A DNA stretch of 64,000 bases from Viola odorata (GCA_963691705.1 OY829541.1:50922377-50986376); one strand, 5' to 3'. Numbered from the stretch's first letter, positions 42,401-54,741 are shown. The notes: a model not told the origin generated them from the letters alone. A program made the numbers and translations.

Positions 42401-45400
42401 TTGAAATTGAGAGCTTCTTTCATTTGCAGGTGGATTATGAGTTTAACATTACCACTGGAAAATTTGAAGTTCTGCATCGGTTTGGTATAGAACATTTTGC
42501 ATCTAATCTCTCCATGCTGCTGCAATGGTCTCCCTATTCAACAGAATCAGATCTTCTCCAGCAAGTAAGCTCGTCATTAAATTTCAGTTTATGTTTTTCA
42601 GCTTCTTAAGAATTTTTTCATTTTAGCATGTGCACATTTTGATAAGTTATTTTAGCTGTTACTGAAACTGACCCTCTGAGCTTGCCGATGACTTTTAATA
42701 CTGCCTCCTACCTCATCCAGTCTCTGCTTGAGTGCTGAGACAGATTGCAAATGTTCCTCCTTAATATTTATACTCTTTTTCTTCTGCAGTTGGATTTTTC
42801 TCAGTCTTCATTTGTTATAATATTTTTATATAGTCCACAAATGATTTTGCATTTCAATTTGAATTATGCTTCCTATTGATATCAAGTGTTAGCTGGATTG
42901 GTTTATTGAAAAGTCATCAGTGGTTCAACAAGTCAAGGACATTGCAGCTCTAATTGGAGCTTTTGTACTTTCATCAAAGAGGATTACCTTTTTTTTTAGA
43001 TACAACAGTTAGGCTTAGTTGTTGTCCTCATCGGATTTGAAACAAGTGGTCTGTAATAATATGATGATATTTTTGTGTCTTAATGCATATTGAAAAGCCG
43101 TGATTGATGAAAGCTACGCATCCATGAATTTGTGAAAGGCCTTTTGTGTAGTAAACAGACACTTAAATGTTGTCAATGTTAGGTTAATATTTACTGCTTT
43201 GCTGATAGTAAAATGTACCTTACCTGGTGCAGTTTGATGACATTGGCCCACATGGCACAAAAGTTATTGTCTATAATCTATGGTTCAGTGACAACAAGAA
43301 TGCGGAGCTTGACTTCGATATGGATCCTGAGGTTTTAATTCTTAATTTACCTTTTTTTTATTTTGGTCCCTTCTAATTTCATCTTTAGTCCACTATGTCA
43401 CCTTCTCATTTAGTGCCTTCTTCCCACCTGGGATTGCAGGATATCCGCATTAGTGGGGATATAAAAAAAGTAGAGGCAGTCCCTGCATATAGGAAATTAA
43501 ACGAAGACCACATTGCTAACCGACTAAAGTACTCTCTTCGTGTAAGTTCTCAGTTCAGATAAGTTTCTCAGCATAAATTTACAGTAGAGATACACATGAA
43601 AGCACATAGATATAAGCTTACTAGACTTCAGATTTCAGATACCGCTAACATTGCTATTCCTGATAATTTTTCTCTATGGGCTTTCCAGGCATACTTATCC
43701 ATCTTGTATCTTCGAATTCCTGCAACTTTCTGTATTGTGTTGCGTGGGAAACCTGTTGAGCATCATAATCTTGCCAATGATCTCAAGTTTCAAGAATTTA
43801 TCTTGTACAAACCTCAGACCGGAGGATGTAGAGAGGTTGCTTGAACTTTTTGCAATTTTTTTCTTCCACTTTTTCCTCACAATGCTAAGTGAATAAGTTT
43901 CTACTCCCATCATACTGTTTTGGATTCCCTGCTACCTTTTCTGGAAGGGTGGTATCTGGTGTTGCCACTTGCCTTGACTTTCTAATGGTTTATGAATAGT
44001 TTTAGATACAATGTATAATGGACATAAAAACACTTTTTTTACCTCTCATTATGGTTACTTGATATCTTGTTGCCTGCCTTTTTTTTGAATTTTCTACTGT
44101 TAATTTGATGCTCATACTATCAATTAGACATGATTGATATTTTGAGTGATTTGTTGTTCACATTTCTCTCTGGTCAATGATGCAGGCCCAGGTTCAAGTC
44201 ATAACTACAATTGGATTTCTGAAAGAAGCTCCAAAGATCAGTGTCCATGGTTTCAATGTATACCACAAGAACCGCTTGATACTTGTAAGTGCCCTCTCAA
44301 TTAGGAGATTTTGCATTCTCTTTTCAACTGCAGACAAAGGAAAGTGCTGTTCTGTTTCTTTACTTTCATTATTCTTTTGCTGGACCCATTAGCCTTCTTG
44401 TGGTTTTTACTTATGTTATTGGTTTAGATAGCTAGTGGAGATATGTAATTTGGGACCCAAGTTGTCTAGATGATCCTTTCGGTGTAAAAAATCCTTGTGT
44501 TTGATCTATATCAATACCTGCTCTGTTTGAGAAAAGGGATGCATTGGATTTATGTCAGGAATACTGAAGGAAGGGAAAATGCATGGTTTGATGAATGCAT
44601 GACTGCAAATTTTATGATCTGTATGTAAGAGTAGGAAGCATTCTCCTGCACATAAGCATGTCTGAAATCGCAAAATGGCATGGCAGAAATATATCTGTAG
44701 GGTGGTTACTAAATTTTATGATCTGTATGTGAGAGTGGGAAGCATTCTCCTGTGTTTGACCTATATCAATGCTTTGTATAGTATAGATTCTCCTCTGTTC
44801 TGTTTTGTTACCAAAAAATAAAAAAATAAATCTTTTGCTTACTTTCAAGTGATGGTTACAATTGTTAAGTCTCTCCTCTTTCGTGCATCACAGCCATTTT
44901 GGCAGGTTGTGAACTATGCAGACAGTAGGGGCCGAGGTGTGGCTGGTGAGCTACTAAGATGCTCCTTTCCTTACATGTATTGATTTTTTTTATCAGCACC
45001 TTCAGCTGAACTTGTTCTGAGTGCATGTCAGTCTCTACCGATATTATCTCAGGTGTTTTGGAGGCAAATTTTGTTGAGCCAACTCATAGCAAACAAGATT
45101 TTGAAAGAACTTCCCTCCTTCAGAAGCTTGAAGGTCGATTGAAGGAGATGACATGGGAGTACTGGTAAGCTTTTTGATCACTAAACATCAAGGATTGAAT
45201 GTTTCCAGTTATTTGTCTAACTTTAAGATTTGATTGCTGTTTGGCCTTTTCTTCTAGAAACATTTTGGAACTTCCAAATGCTGTTAAAGATCTTGAATCT
45301 GGAGCCAATGTGCCCGTGATTCTATAGGTTTAGCAATAACAATGATGATGATGGGTGTTTGTTAAAGTGATTTGGCATCGAATTTATATTTTGTGATGAG

Positions 45401-46583
45401 AAAATGACAAGGATTATACTATAGACTAAACTCATAATACTTATGTATGCAAATTTATGTTTGGCAGGGATTATCATTGTGGACTTATTGGGTACCAGGT
45501 TAGAAAAAGGATTCGCACAACAGAGCCTCAACAGGATTCATTCCTTGGCACATCACATGGTAGCAAAACAAAACCTGTCAATCTGCACCAAAGCTCATCT
45601 GCTGTTGGTAGTTCAATACCAGCTTCTACTGCTGGTAGGCCTTCAATCTTAGAAACTATTATTACTTTCTCAGGTGCTCAATATTAAGATGACAAGTTTA
45701 TGGGAAAAATGATGTATTGTGTTTGAACAGGATTACGTTGTAAGAGGAAGGAACTTAGTGATTTCGTGGAACTTGGAAGAGCAAAGTGGCAGCCAGCAGA
45801 AGGGGTCTGTGCTGTTGTTTCTGCGCAAAGCTTAGACACACAGGTATTCATTTGAAGCTTCATTCATCCCACTCCTCATTGTGTTGTAGACAGCCATATC
45901 CTTTCTGTCTATTTGAACAGTCGTTTAAAGCTTCTCCACTTTTTTTTTGGTAACCTGTCATTCCTTCTGCAAATCAGTTTACAGATCAGGAAAGTGAGGA
46001 TTTGGTGCAGGAAAACGTGAAGCTCCGTGCGAGGTAAGTGTATCTGCATATGAATTTAAATTGTTCATATATACTAGGTGGTTAGTTCAGATAATGCAGC
46101 AACTACTTTTATTTACTATATATAGTGGAATAATTAGTTTTATGCATGTTTTGCTCAATTAGAAAAGATATGCCATTGCCAGAGACTCCACTCAATTGTT
46201 TGTTTTATTTTCAGATGCTTGGAATATGAAATGAGGAGGGAAGAACTTGACATAAAGGTAAACCATATTGCACTAGCATTCATATTGTGTGCATCGATCC
46301 GTTACTAAAAAGTATGACCATATTGCACTGTTTCTGTAATAGTATTCACGCGTGTGTATCTTCACCACATTTAAGTTTACAGAGAATTAGATGAAAATTT
46401 TGATTTCACATTGAAAGCAAGAATAGTCTGGCATGAGTCGTTGGAGGACTAAAGCGTCACTTCCATTTCTCTCAGGTGACACAACTTAGAAGCGAGTTGG
46501 GAGAAGTTCAAAAAGAGTACGAACGACTTATGGTGGAATTAACGTCGTTGGATGAAGTCAAGGAGGGAAATGTACATAAATGA
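39427..46583 (+). CDS. MORC-family GHKL ATPase (plant MORC1/CRT1 to MORC6 group)
   Basis: Nuclear ATPase of the Microrchidia family, which in plants compacts chromatin, silences transposons and affects immunity. Nineteen coding exons: 39427-39730, 39992-40066, 40159-40193, 40972-41050, 41186-41275, 41354-41429, 42032-42110, 42430-42564, 43233-43331, 43440-43541, 43689-43835, 44186-44284, 44894-44945, 45053-45164, 45468-45634, 45731-45843, 45978-46033, 46215-46257, 46476-46583. All phases join, giving 656 residues, close to plant MORCs. Motifs in order: CRQFWKAGNYEDG, HVHPMFLHSNATSHKWAFG, the ATPase N box AELLDNAVDE, G1 box DDGGGMDPESIRRCMSFGFS, and G2 YGNGFKTSTMRLGADV. An S5-like region follows (LSILYLRIPATFCIVLRGKP, FWQVVNYADSRGRGVAGVLE). 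A C-terminal coiled coil contains QKEYERLMVELTSLDEVK. No break seen. The start is the first good ATG; an upstream exon could add residues. Confidence 0.9.
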
Positions 46584-47499
46584 GATCAAATCTGTAGTTT
46601 TCGCAGCGATTCATTTGTTTGTACGAGTATCATTGTTGTGCTAATATCACAAGAAGAAAAAAACTCTAACCCTTGAGGCTTAGGCTGACAGATACTTGAA
46701 AGGCAATTGATGGAGGCTACTCGTAAGTGAGCTTAGTGTTTAGGAGCCACCTGCCGAGCTTTGTTTTGTTGTATAAACAGAAATGAGCACTTTCATTGAG
46801 GTTTATTGTACCTTTGTATAGGAAAAGGGGATGTCATAGAGCCAACTCCCATGGAGCATTGTACATTTTCTGCCTTGGCCATGAACTCTTAGTTGTATCT
46901 TTGTGATCTTTTTTTCTTTTTAAGTTTTAAGCTGTATATAAAACATGCAATCTTGTCACTAATCCATGCATTTGGAATTTAAGCTGTTCAAGTATATTTC
47001 AATTTAGTTGTTTTTTTTCTGCGATTTTTTTAAGGTCTTTTCAATCTCTAATAACCTGATTTGTTCTTATGACACTGGTATTTTGATAAAAGATAATTCT
47101 GGTTTAATCAAAGTTTCGAATTTTAAATTTGAAAATACTGCCTTCTATAAATTGAATGATATCATTCGCACCGTTCAAAGTAAATAGTCTTTTATAATAA
47201 ATTTCTCGATTAGTCAACCAATGAGATAATGGTGCTGGATGCCATATAAGGAAAAGATAGCTACCTCAACCTTTAGCAGTTGCCACGTGTGATGAGCAAC
47301 TAGCACAACAACAACAGATAAGATCCAGCAGACCAACTTGCATGAAATATATAGTAATTTTAATGTACGGGCAGACCAGACCACCTTCCAGGAAAAAAGA
47401 ATGAGAAGAACAAAGCTGCCCTCCTTGCCCGAATTCCTGCCCAACCACCATTATTTGCTACATAAACCTCTATATAAAGCCTCTTATAAAACCCTAGTA

Positions 47500-47580
47500 A
47501 TGCCATTGCCTCTTCTATACACAGCCGCTCTCCTTTCTTCATTCTTATACATATTTCTAGTAATTTCTTCAAACATGTAA
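47500..47580 (+). CDS. Possible 26-residue hydrophobic micropeptide
   Basis: ATG at 47500 follows a TATATAAA box (47471-47478) by about 22 bases, with a telo-box-like AAACCCTAG in between. The peptide begins MPLPLLYTAALLSSFLYIF and is almost wholly hydrophobic, like a bare signal or membrane segment. There is no codon-level evidence of selection, and chance is quite possible. Confidence 0.2.
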   Translation: MPLPLLYTAALLSSFLYIFLVISSNM

Positions 47581-48060
47581 CTTTATTTTCTATGGTTTTT
47601 TCTCATCGAATGATTCATAGTCTTCTGTCGAAAAGGTAGAAATGATTTTAAAAACCCGTTTTAATTTGGGTGATTTCTCATTTAAATGTGCTTATAACAT
47701 TTATTATATGGTATTTTTAGTGCATTTAATCAATTAATTATGTGCAAAATACTTCCATCCGCTTGTGAAACCTTTTTTGTGGGCAATGCGGCCATACTTT
47801 TGCACAAATCGACTAAAAAAGGAGTATGTATTCTTATGTACTTTTTGCAATCTCTCTGATTTATGGGTTGATATGGTGTTCATTACCTATCAACTTTATT
47901 GGATTATTGCATATATATTCATTTACCCAAATCATTTTCTTATTTACATTCACCATCTATTCATGCTAATTTTTTTTTAAAATTATTCTTGACTTCACTT
48001 TCCTCCCTCGACCATAAATAAGTAAAGTTTTGAGAAATGGCGACCAAAGAATGGACAAAA

Positions 48061-48220
48061 TTATAATGTGTTCTCGATGTGTCATGTCACACCTTGCGTC
48101 CTGCTAACATAAGTCGTTGAGGCTATTATTAGAGGCGTCTGTGAAATATTAATGATGAACCCTACCACTTATGTGAGTAGGGTGTAAGGTGTGACATGAC
48201 ACAACTATAATACGCTATAA
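48061..48220. repeat. Hairpin-forming MITE-like repeat
   Basis: Left arm near 48079-48113 starts GTGTCATGTCACACCTT and goes on to CTAACATAAG. The right arm at about 48169-48202 is its near-complement (CTTATGTGAG ... AAGGTGTGACATGACAC). About 55 bases separate the arms. It is short, has no coding capacity and no clear target duplication. Confidence 0.6.
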
Positions 48221-49830
48221 ATAATCCAAAGAGTAGTTGATTTGGCCAAGATATTTATCCTGACCGACCTCTTAATCCAATACAAGGATTACCCAATCTG
48301 GTTTGTTCTGATCAGGGTTTCTGTTGAAAGTTAAAAACTTAAAATCATTCTCTTCTTAAATCTTCTTTTTCTTACAATTAAATTAAGCATTGTAATATAA
48401 AATTAATTGAGTACACCAAGAAGGTTAAATATATCAATCAAAATACATATCGAATTCCAACTCCGTCTATTTATATATATGAAGTAAATATGGGTTGGGA
48501 CCTCCTTTTCAGATAAATAGCTTTTTTTTAGCCAACAAAAACGACAGTGCATCAAGATCAGAAAAGAAGAAGAAAAAAAAACAGTCGCATGGAAAAATCC
48601 AATACTAATATCGCAATACTAATGTTATGTATGACTTATGAAATTATTATTACCAGTAGTTGCTTAAGGATTATGCTAGAAACAAATTACATAACATTAT
48701 GAATATTTTCTCAAATATATTAAACCTCCATTCACTTGTAATATAATTAACAAAACTTAAAAAATTTCAAGGTGTAATGTCCAAATTCAGCTGCTTTACG
48801 ATTTAAATCGACCTCAAAATTAAGAGATCACACCTAACTTAAACTTCTAACCTTGAATTTCAGCTTGGTACCTCCCGTTTTTTCTAGGAATGATAATTTT
48901 GCGAATATACTTACCGATCTGATATCCGCAATTGTAGGTGGCTATTATCCTTCTTTATGAATTTTTAACGGATATGAATATAGGTGTGGGTGTATGTTTA
49001 CCCACTCCACATTATATTATTAATTAGTTTATATCCAATACTCACATGATAATAAAGAGAGTAAAATTTCACCTCATTTTCACTTAGCCTATATATGAGA
49101 ATAAGGATTAAGGTGGAAAGAAAAGAAAGTAGAAATTTTTAAATTTTAATTTGTATAGGGAAAAAAAGTCTAAGAGAATGAAAGAAAATGTAATGAAATA
49201 TAGAGGAAATAAATTGTAAAAATTTTCTTCCAAACTCATAAAATATTAATGGGAAGAAAATGAAGAAATTCCATTACACAAGTAACCACGACAACAGCCT
49301 CAGCCATCAGCTTCAATCGTCGGACGCTATCAGTTCCTTCGCTACCATGGCGTTCCTCTCCGCCAACCAGAACCGCTCATCGAGCAAAGGCTATCAGTTC
49401 CTCTTCCCATCCAAAACCCTCTCCGTTTGTCAGCACCAGCTGCCTCACTTCCGACTTCCTAAGCTCTAAAAATCGACCAGAATTTCTCAAACCGGGGTCA
49501 ATTTCAAGCTCTAAATGGAAACGAAGCATTGTGACCATGGTACCTAGACAATTATCTAAAACATTATTTTATTTAACATTTCATTGCTGGTATTCTTTTT
49601 TTTTTTGCGGTACAGGTCATCCCTTACAGCGAGGGTAATGCCGAGGAGCAGCCTCCGCCGGACTTGGCGTCTTATTTGTTCCATAATAGGATTGTTTACT
49701 TGGGCATGCCGCTTGTTCCTTCTGTTACGGAATTAATACTCGCGGAGTTTCTTTACCTTCAGTACGAAGATGAGGATAAACTACGGGTGTCAATTGGGTA
49801 GATTTGGGTGGATATGGGTATACCCTAAAT

Positions 49831-50782
49831 TAGGGGTGTCAAAACGGGACCCGGTCCCGTAGACCCGTCCCGGACCCGGGGTTTCGGGCCGGGACTGGGA
49901 CCAATTTTTGGTCCCATATTGGGTCGGGACCGGGGCTGGTCCCGTCCCGTATTTCTTCGGGACTGCCGGGTCGGGACCGGGACTGACCCGGCTAAATTAA
50001 AAAAGGAAAACCCCTAGTCCTCTCCTCTCAATCTCATTCTCATCTCATCGTCATTTTGTAAAAGAAAAACCCTAAGAAAACAAAGCACGCACACTCATCG
50101 CTTCTCATCGCCGAGTTGACACGTCGCTGCGCCTCTCATCGCCAATCCGCCGGAGTGACGCTGGTTCCCCTTCCACCACGCCGCCGCCGCCTCTCTTCGC
50201 CTCAAATCGCGATAGTATTGGATCTGCTTCTAGGCTTCTAGCATTGGATCTTTTGACGAGAAAGCCAAGCCACCGCATCCCCCCGTTTCCCCGTTACCCC
50301 ACGACTTCCTTATTCTTTTCTACCAGACACGCATCTCATCTTTTGTTTTTTGCTTGCATTAGTGTGCTTCACAGACATTGGAAATTTGGAGACATTGGAG
50401 AGAATTCCTGTGTTGTTTGCTGTTTTGGATTTTGAATCTTTATTTCTAGTGTTGATTTGGATGTCTTTGATATTGCTGATTTGGATGTTATAACAGTATT
50501 GATGTCATGGTATGGTTAATTATATGATTATTGTGGTTGATTATCATTTTTGCAGAAGGTTTTTTTCATGTTTAAAAAGAAAAAAAAAAAAATAGGACAT
50601 TTTTTCCCGGGACCATTTTTTTCGGGACTGGTCCCGTGGTCCCGGATTCTTATACGGGCCGGGACCGGGACCAGATTTTGGTCCCGTTTTTTTTCGGGAC
50701 CGGGACTGGTCCCGACCGTATTTCTTCGGGACTGCCGGGTCCGGGACGGGACCAGTCCCGCAGTCACGTTTTGACACCCCTA
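49831..50782. mobile_element. Second hAT-type element, nested
   Basis: A 952-bp element with ends TAGGGGTGTCAAAACG and CGTTTTGACACCCCTA and a perfect 8-bp duplication CCCTAAAT (49823-49830 and 50783-50790). Both subterminal regions are full of GGGACC/GGTCCC words, as is usual for sites bound by hAT transposases. The middle holds a run like a plant 5' UTR but no transposase. Confidence 0.9.
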
Positions 50783-51084
50783 CCCTAAATGGGTATAGGT
50801 ATATACCTATTTATTATCCATGTAATTTTTTAAATGAATATCCATACCCATTTATATTTATTTAATTTATGCCCACCTGTTAATCCATTTAAATATAATT
50901 ATTTGTTAAATAAGATCAAAAATATAATGTTTGATCAAAATATACAGGTTTTGACCAAATTTGACCACGTGACTCTATTTTGATTGTGTATCGACTTTGA
51001 CCATTTAACGATTCTGTTCGGTTCTTTTTTTTTCGGTTCTGCCCCGTTTACGTGTATCATATCATAAACCACACGTGAGAATAG

Positions 51085-51290
51085 GGATGTCAAATAGTCC
51101 CGGGACCCGTAGACCCGACCCAGACCCGGGTCCTTAAACGAGACCGGGACTAAAATTTCAGGCTCATTTTATAGGTCGGGTCGGGACAGACTCGTTCTGA
51201 TCCCGTACAAGGTCGGAACTTGACCAAGTGAGATCCAGTCCCGTACGAGTCTGTCCCGTATAAAATGAGACCCGAATAAATCAACACCTA
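51085..51290. repeat. hAT-related subterminal fragment with a hairpin
   Basis: Begins AGGGATGTCAAATAGTCCCG and is rich in GACCCGGG words like the element at 49831. It holds an inverted pair, CTCATTTTATA (about 51170) and TATAAAATGAG (about 51260). It looks like a short or rearranged relative; its ends are not clear. Confidence 0.5.
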
Positions 51291-51825
51291 AATTAGGTTA
51301 TGCATTCTGCTTGCTACGCTGCGCCTGGTGCTCCTTCTCTCAGTTCTCTGCTTCTCATCTTCTTTAGATTAAAAAATAATAATTAAATAAATTAAAAAAG
51401 ATAGGTCAAAAATTTTAATTTTTTTTATAACTGTAAAAAATCTTAATTAATCTACTTCCATTTAAACTAAAAAAAATTAAAAGTCATTCACTAAAAAAGT
51501 AATCCATAAAAAACCTAACTAAACTATTACCATAACAAATTTGATATTTATTTCATTTTTAAACTAAAACTTAATGAAAAATTTTAATTAAATTTATTTC
51601 ATTACAAATCTGATTTTAATTCCATTCTTGAACTAAATTTTTTATTCTGATGTGAGGGAGAGGATAAAAAAATCATTAAATTTTATTGACTAATAGATTA
51701 AATTTTTTTGAAATAACGAGAAATTAGTTAAATTATTAAAAAAAGGAAATTTGTTAAAAAATAACTATTTTTCTTTTGTTTTAAAAAATATTTCCTCAAT
51801 TCATTTTTTGTTCTTTTTGATTTCT

Positions 51826-52585
51826 TAAATATATTTTTTATTTTATTCTTTAATGGTTTGTATGGGAACTAAAGTGCATAAAGGAAAAGAAGGAAAATTT
51901 AACAAGGAAAATAAAGCTTAGAAAGAAAAAGAAAAAAGGCAAAAATTCTGAGCAAGGTGGGCGGCGGCAGCGGCTGGCGGCCGAATAGGGAGGGAAGCGG
52001 GTGTGACACGGAGGAGGAAGGGATGATGATTTGGGCGGAGAGAGTGAGAGAGGAGAAGTATTTTTAAGTGAATATAATGAGTATAACTATGTTAAAACCC
52101 AATTAAACTCATTTATTTTATTTTAAATGAGTACCTATTTATGTTTATCCAATTAAAAATTATATAGACCCATTTAGTACTTATATCCACTTAATTAATG
52201 GAGTATGAGTGTATAGATGAGTATATTTTTGACACCCTTAGGATAAACCTATTTATTTATACATCAACTCCACTGTAACTACTAAAATTAAAATTATATT
52301 TTATTCAAATCATGTTTTGCAATTGAATATAACTAGTAATTTGTTATAAAGGTAAAGTGGTAAAATAACTAAATTGTTTTTCCTTTCCATCCATATTGTC
52401 ATGCACAAATATTATAATTTCTTCCCTTTTTTTTCGTATCTAAAAGATGCAGCCATACAAAAGAATTTCTTTAGAAATTTCCTTCCTCTCCTTTTCTTTT
52501 CCTTGTTAAATTTTCCTTCTTTTCCTTTATGCACTTTAGTTCCCATACAAACCATTAAAGAATTAAATAAAAAAAATATTTTAAA
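51826..52585. repeat. Inverted repeat of about 90 bp across the hAT border
   Basis: The left arm (about 51826-51915) includes TTTAATGGTTTGTATGGGAA, then CTAAAGTGCATAAAGGAAAA. The right arm (about 52496-52585) is its reverse complement with few changes. The left arm lies inside the hAT element and the right arm outside it, about 250 bp beyond the target duplication. Confidence 0.85.
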
Positions 52586-52803
52586 TTTGGAATTAAAAAC
52601 CCTAAACCCTAAACATTTTATCTATGTTCCCTCGACTCCTCCTTCTTTACCCGCAGATTGTTATCCTATTTTATTTTATTATTGTACGGTGTTGTCATTA
52701 TATTAGATTGATTTTTTTCTATCGAATGAGGGATTGGATTGGTTTTTTTTTTTGACAATAAAGTATTTGTTTTCATTAAATCAACTAAAATTTGTGTGTA
52801 TTC
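52287..52803. other. AT-rich spacer after the CLPR4-like remnant
   Basis: No gene. It contains the right arm of the inverted repeat and a telomere-like AAACCCTAAACCCTAAA at about 52598-52614. Confidence 0.5.
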
Positions 52804-53897
52804 GTAGGTGTCGCACCCCCCTCGAATAATTCTTACGCGACGCGGTTCGGATGAATGTGAAACGAAATTGGACTCGTCTCACATTGAAGTCGCCACCCTA
52901 TTTTTGTTTCTAAGGTTTAGGGAACCTAAAATCATGGCATAAAAATAAAAAAAAAACTAAAGCACAAAAAATGGTCTAAACCCGAGAACAGTGGTTCAGG
53001 GTCGTATTATAGACTCGGGAAGGTGTTAGGCACCCGATTCTAATCCAAAAAGGTTACCGGATAAAAGAGGTGTTTAAAATTATGCTTTTACAGATATAAA
53101 AGTTCTAATTTAATGATCATGCCCATTAAGCGAATTAAATTCTAACATTTCTAAATAATCATGCATACGATTATATGTGAAAAAAGCGTTAAAGTAAATC
53201 AAAGGGTGAGAAAAGTGTACTTGTGAGTAGGTACCAATCTATTTACCCTAAAAAATGAGATTATTAGTACGGAAAAAATGATAATCGATAAAAAATAAAT
53301 ATTGAACAATTATCGTATGCAAGCAAAAAAATTAATTTTATCTATTAAATGCAATCAAAATAATTATTTAAACATTCGAAAGCATGAAAAAATAATTAAT
53401 TAGGCAATACGAACATGCGATTAATCAGCACGAAAAATAATGCGATAGGCCGAAAATGGGCTCAACCCACTGTGCCCACAGTACGGGCCCAATGGCCAGG
53501 CCCAACAGATGGGCCAAGCTACTTCCCTTTCTTTTCTCCGCTTGGGCCAAAGAATAGCCAAAGCCCATGACCAACCAACTTAAATTTAAACTAGCCCAGC
53601 CCGTTTCTCTTTTCCCTCATAACAGTCATCTTCTTCTTCCTTGGGTCGCCGACGTCATTGTCGGCGACCAACGACAACGACAAGCGACGAAACCAAGCAA
53701 TTAAATGACCAGAACATACCTCAACACAACAACAATTAAATCAACCAAGCACAGAACTTCAATTAAGCGAAAACAGTGGGGAATTTTAACCAACATACGC
53801 AAGCAAATTAAATTGAAACAACGATAAAAACCAACTCAAAACAGCAAGCGATGAAGCGCAAAAAAATAGGTAAATCAATTCGAAACAGAGGCAGCAA

Positions 53898-54741
53898 TTG
53901 AAAGAGCACCTTGAGAATGCACACTTGACGTGGCAGTTGCCATGTCATTAAAAAAAAGGGTCAAAACTCCTTCAGCCTTCTTCTTCGACAGCACCAGCAT
54001 TACTCCTTCAGCCCTCCTCACCCTCAAATAGCACCCTCATCCTCCTTCTTCACAAACCAGCCAGTAACCTCCTCCGACGACAGCACGCCAGCCTCTGACG
54101 ACAACAACAGCACACCTCCTCACCCTCTTCCTCTTTCGACACAAACCCTCCGACGACGACGACAGCACACCAGCCTCCGACAACGACGACAGCATACCAG
54201 CCTCCGACGACAACGACAGAGTCTCCTCTCTGCTTCTCCTCACTGCGCTGCTTCTCCTTCCACAAACCCGCCGACAAAGTTGCTTCTCCTCCGAAACCCT
54301 AAACCCCAATTTCTTCCAATTTCAAAGAAACCCTAATTAGATTGAATTTTGGTCTTGTGATATTTGAGGTGCAAAGAAGTGCTAAATCAGAAGTAAGAAA
54401 GAAGGAGAAACGCAAACAAGACTGACTTAGAGGTAACAACTTCTTTGGTTACTGATTTTCTAAATTTTGCCTGGATTTTGTGATGGGAAGTTGGGTTGGA
54501 ACAATAATTTTGCTAGTGTTCAAGGAATTGCAGCAATTTTTTTTGGATCTTGAATTGGGTTTTATGCTGGAGAATTGTAGGGTTTTAATGGAATGATTTA
54601 TTGTATGTATTTTAAGTTGGTTTGGAATGTTGAACTTGTGATTATGAGTTGTTTTCATTTTCATTTTATTTTAAATTGTAGATGGGATTTCATGGAATGA
54701 TTTATTGTATGTATTTTAAGTTGGTTTGACGGGTTGAACTT
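53898..54741 (+). repeat. Left terminal inverted repeat of the Mutator-like element
   Basis: Reverse complement of 59016-59838 with small differences. It includes telo-box words AAACCCTAA near 54296-54340, and a GAG|GTAACAA donor-like site near 54430. The CCTCCGACGACGACGACAGC stretch is a short internal triplet repeat. Open frames in it are promoter-region artefacts. Confidence 0.9.

Larger units (their letters stand above)
46584..49346. other. AT-rich intergenic region
   Basis: Starts with the MORC 3' UTR. No substantial gene. It contains a TATA box with a tiny hydrophobic ORF (47471-47580) and a hairpin-forming repeat (48061-48220). From about 48890 there is AT-rich DNA with words such as GGATATGAATATAGG that suggest a decayed hAT end. 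Confidence 0.5.
49782..52240. mobile_element. hAT-type element inserted in the CLPR4-like exon
   Basis: Terminal inverted repeats TACGGGTGTCAA and TTGACACCCTTA, flanked by a perfect 8-bp duplication GGATAAAC (49774-49781 and 52241-52248). Removing the element and one duplication restores the CLPR4 reading frame. No transposase was found inside, so it is non-autonomous. A second hAT element (49831-50782) is nested near its left end. Another stretch with related CCCGGGACC words occurs at about 51085-51290. Confidence 0.88.
49347..52286 (+). pseudogene. CLPR4: CLPR4-like chloroplast Clp protease subunit pseudogene, split by a hAT element
   Basis: CLPR4 is a non-catalytic subunit of the chloroplast ClpPR protease core. 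Exon 1 (49347-49539) starts MAFLSANQNRSSS and is Ser-rich like a transit peptide. Its frame shifts by one base near 49430 before KWKRSIVTM. Exon 2 begins at 49616 (acceptor TACAG) with VIPYSEGNAEEQPPPDLASY, then LFHNRIVYLGMPLVPSVTEL and ILAEFLYLQYEDEDK. It is cut at 49781 by an inserted transposon and resumes at 52249 with PIYLYINSTVTTK, in exact frame. After 52286 the similarity ends, so most of the protease fold is missing. The frameshift and truncation make it a pseudogene. The CLPR4 assignment is from the remembered PPDLASYL...LQYEDE signature. Confidence 0.8.

Noticed and set aside
50528..50777. Frames with repeated GPG/RDQSR words in the nested hAT element
   Set aside because: Translation of GGGACC subterminal repeats.
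52374..52706. 110-residue plus-strand frame
   Set aside because: AT-rich, overlaps the inverted-repeat arm and the telomere-like tract; no recognisable domain.
54037..54309. Basic and Ser-rich frames within both Mutator inverted repeats (also 59448-59699)
   Set aside because: Triplet-rich promoter/leader DNA; the two copies differ by frame-changing indels.
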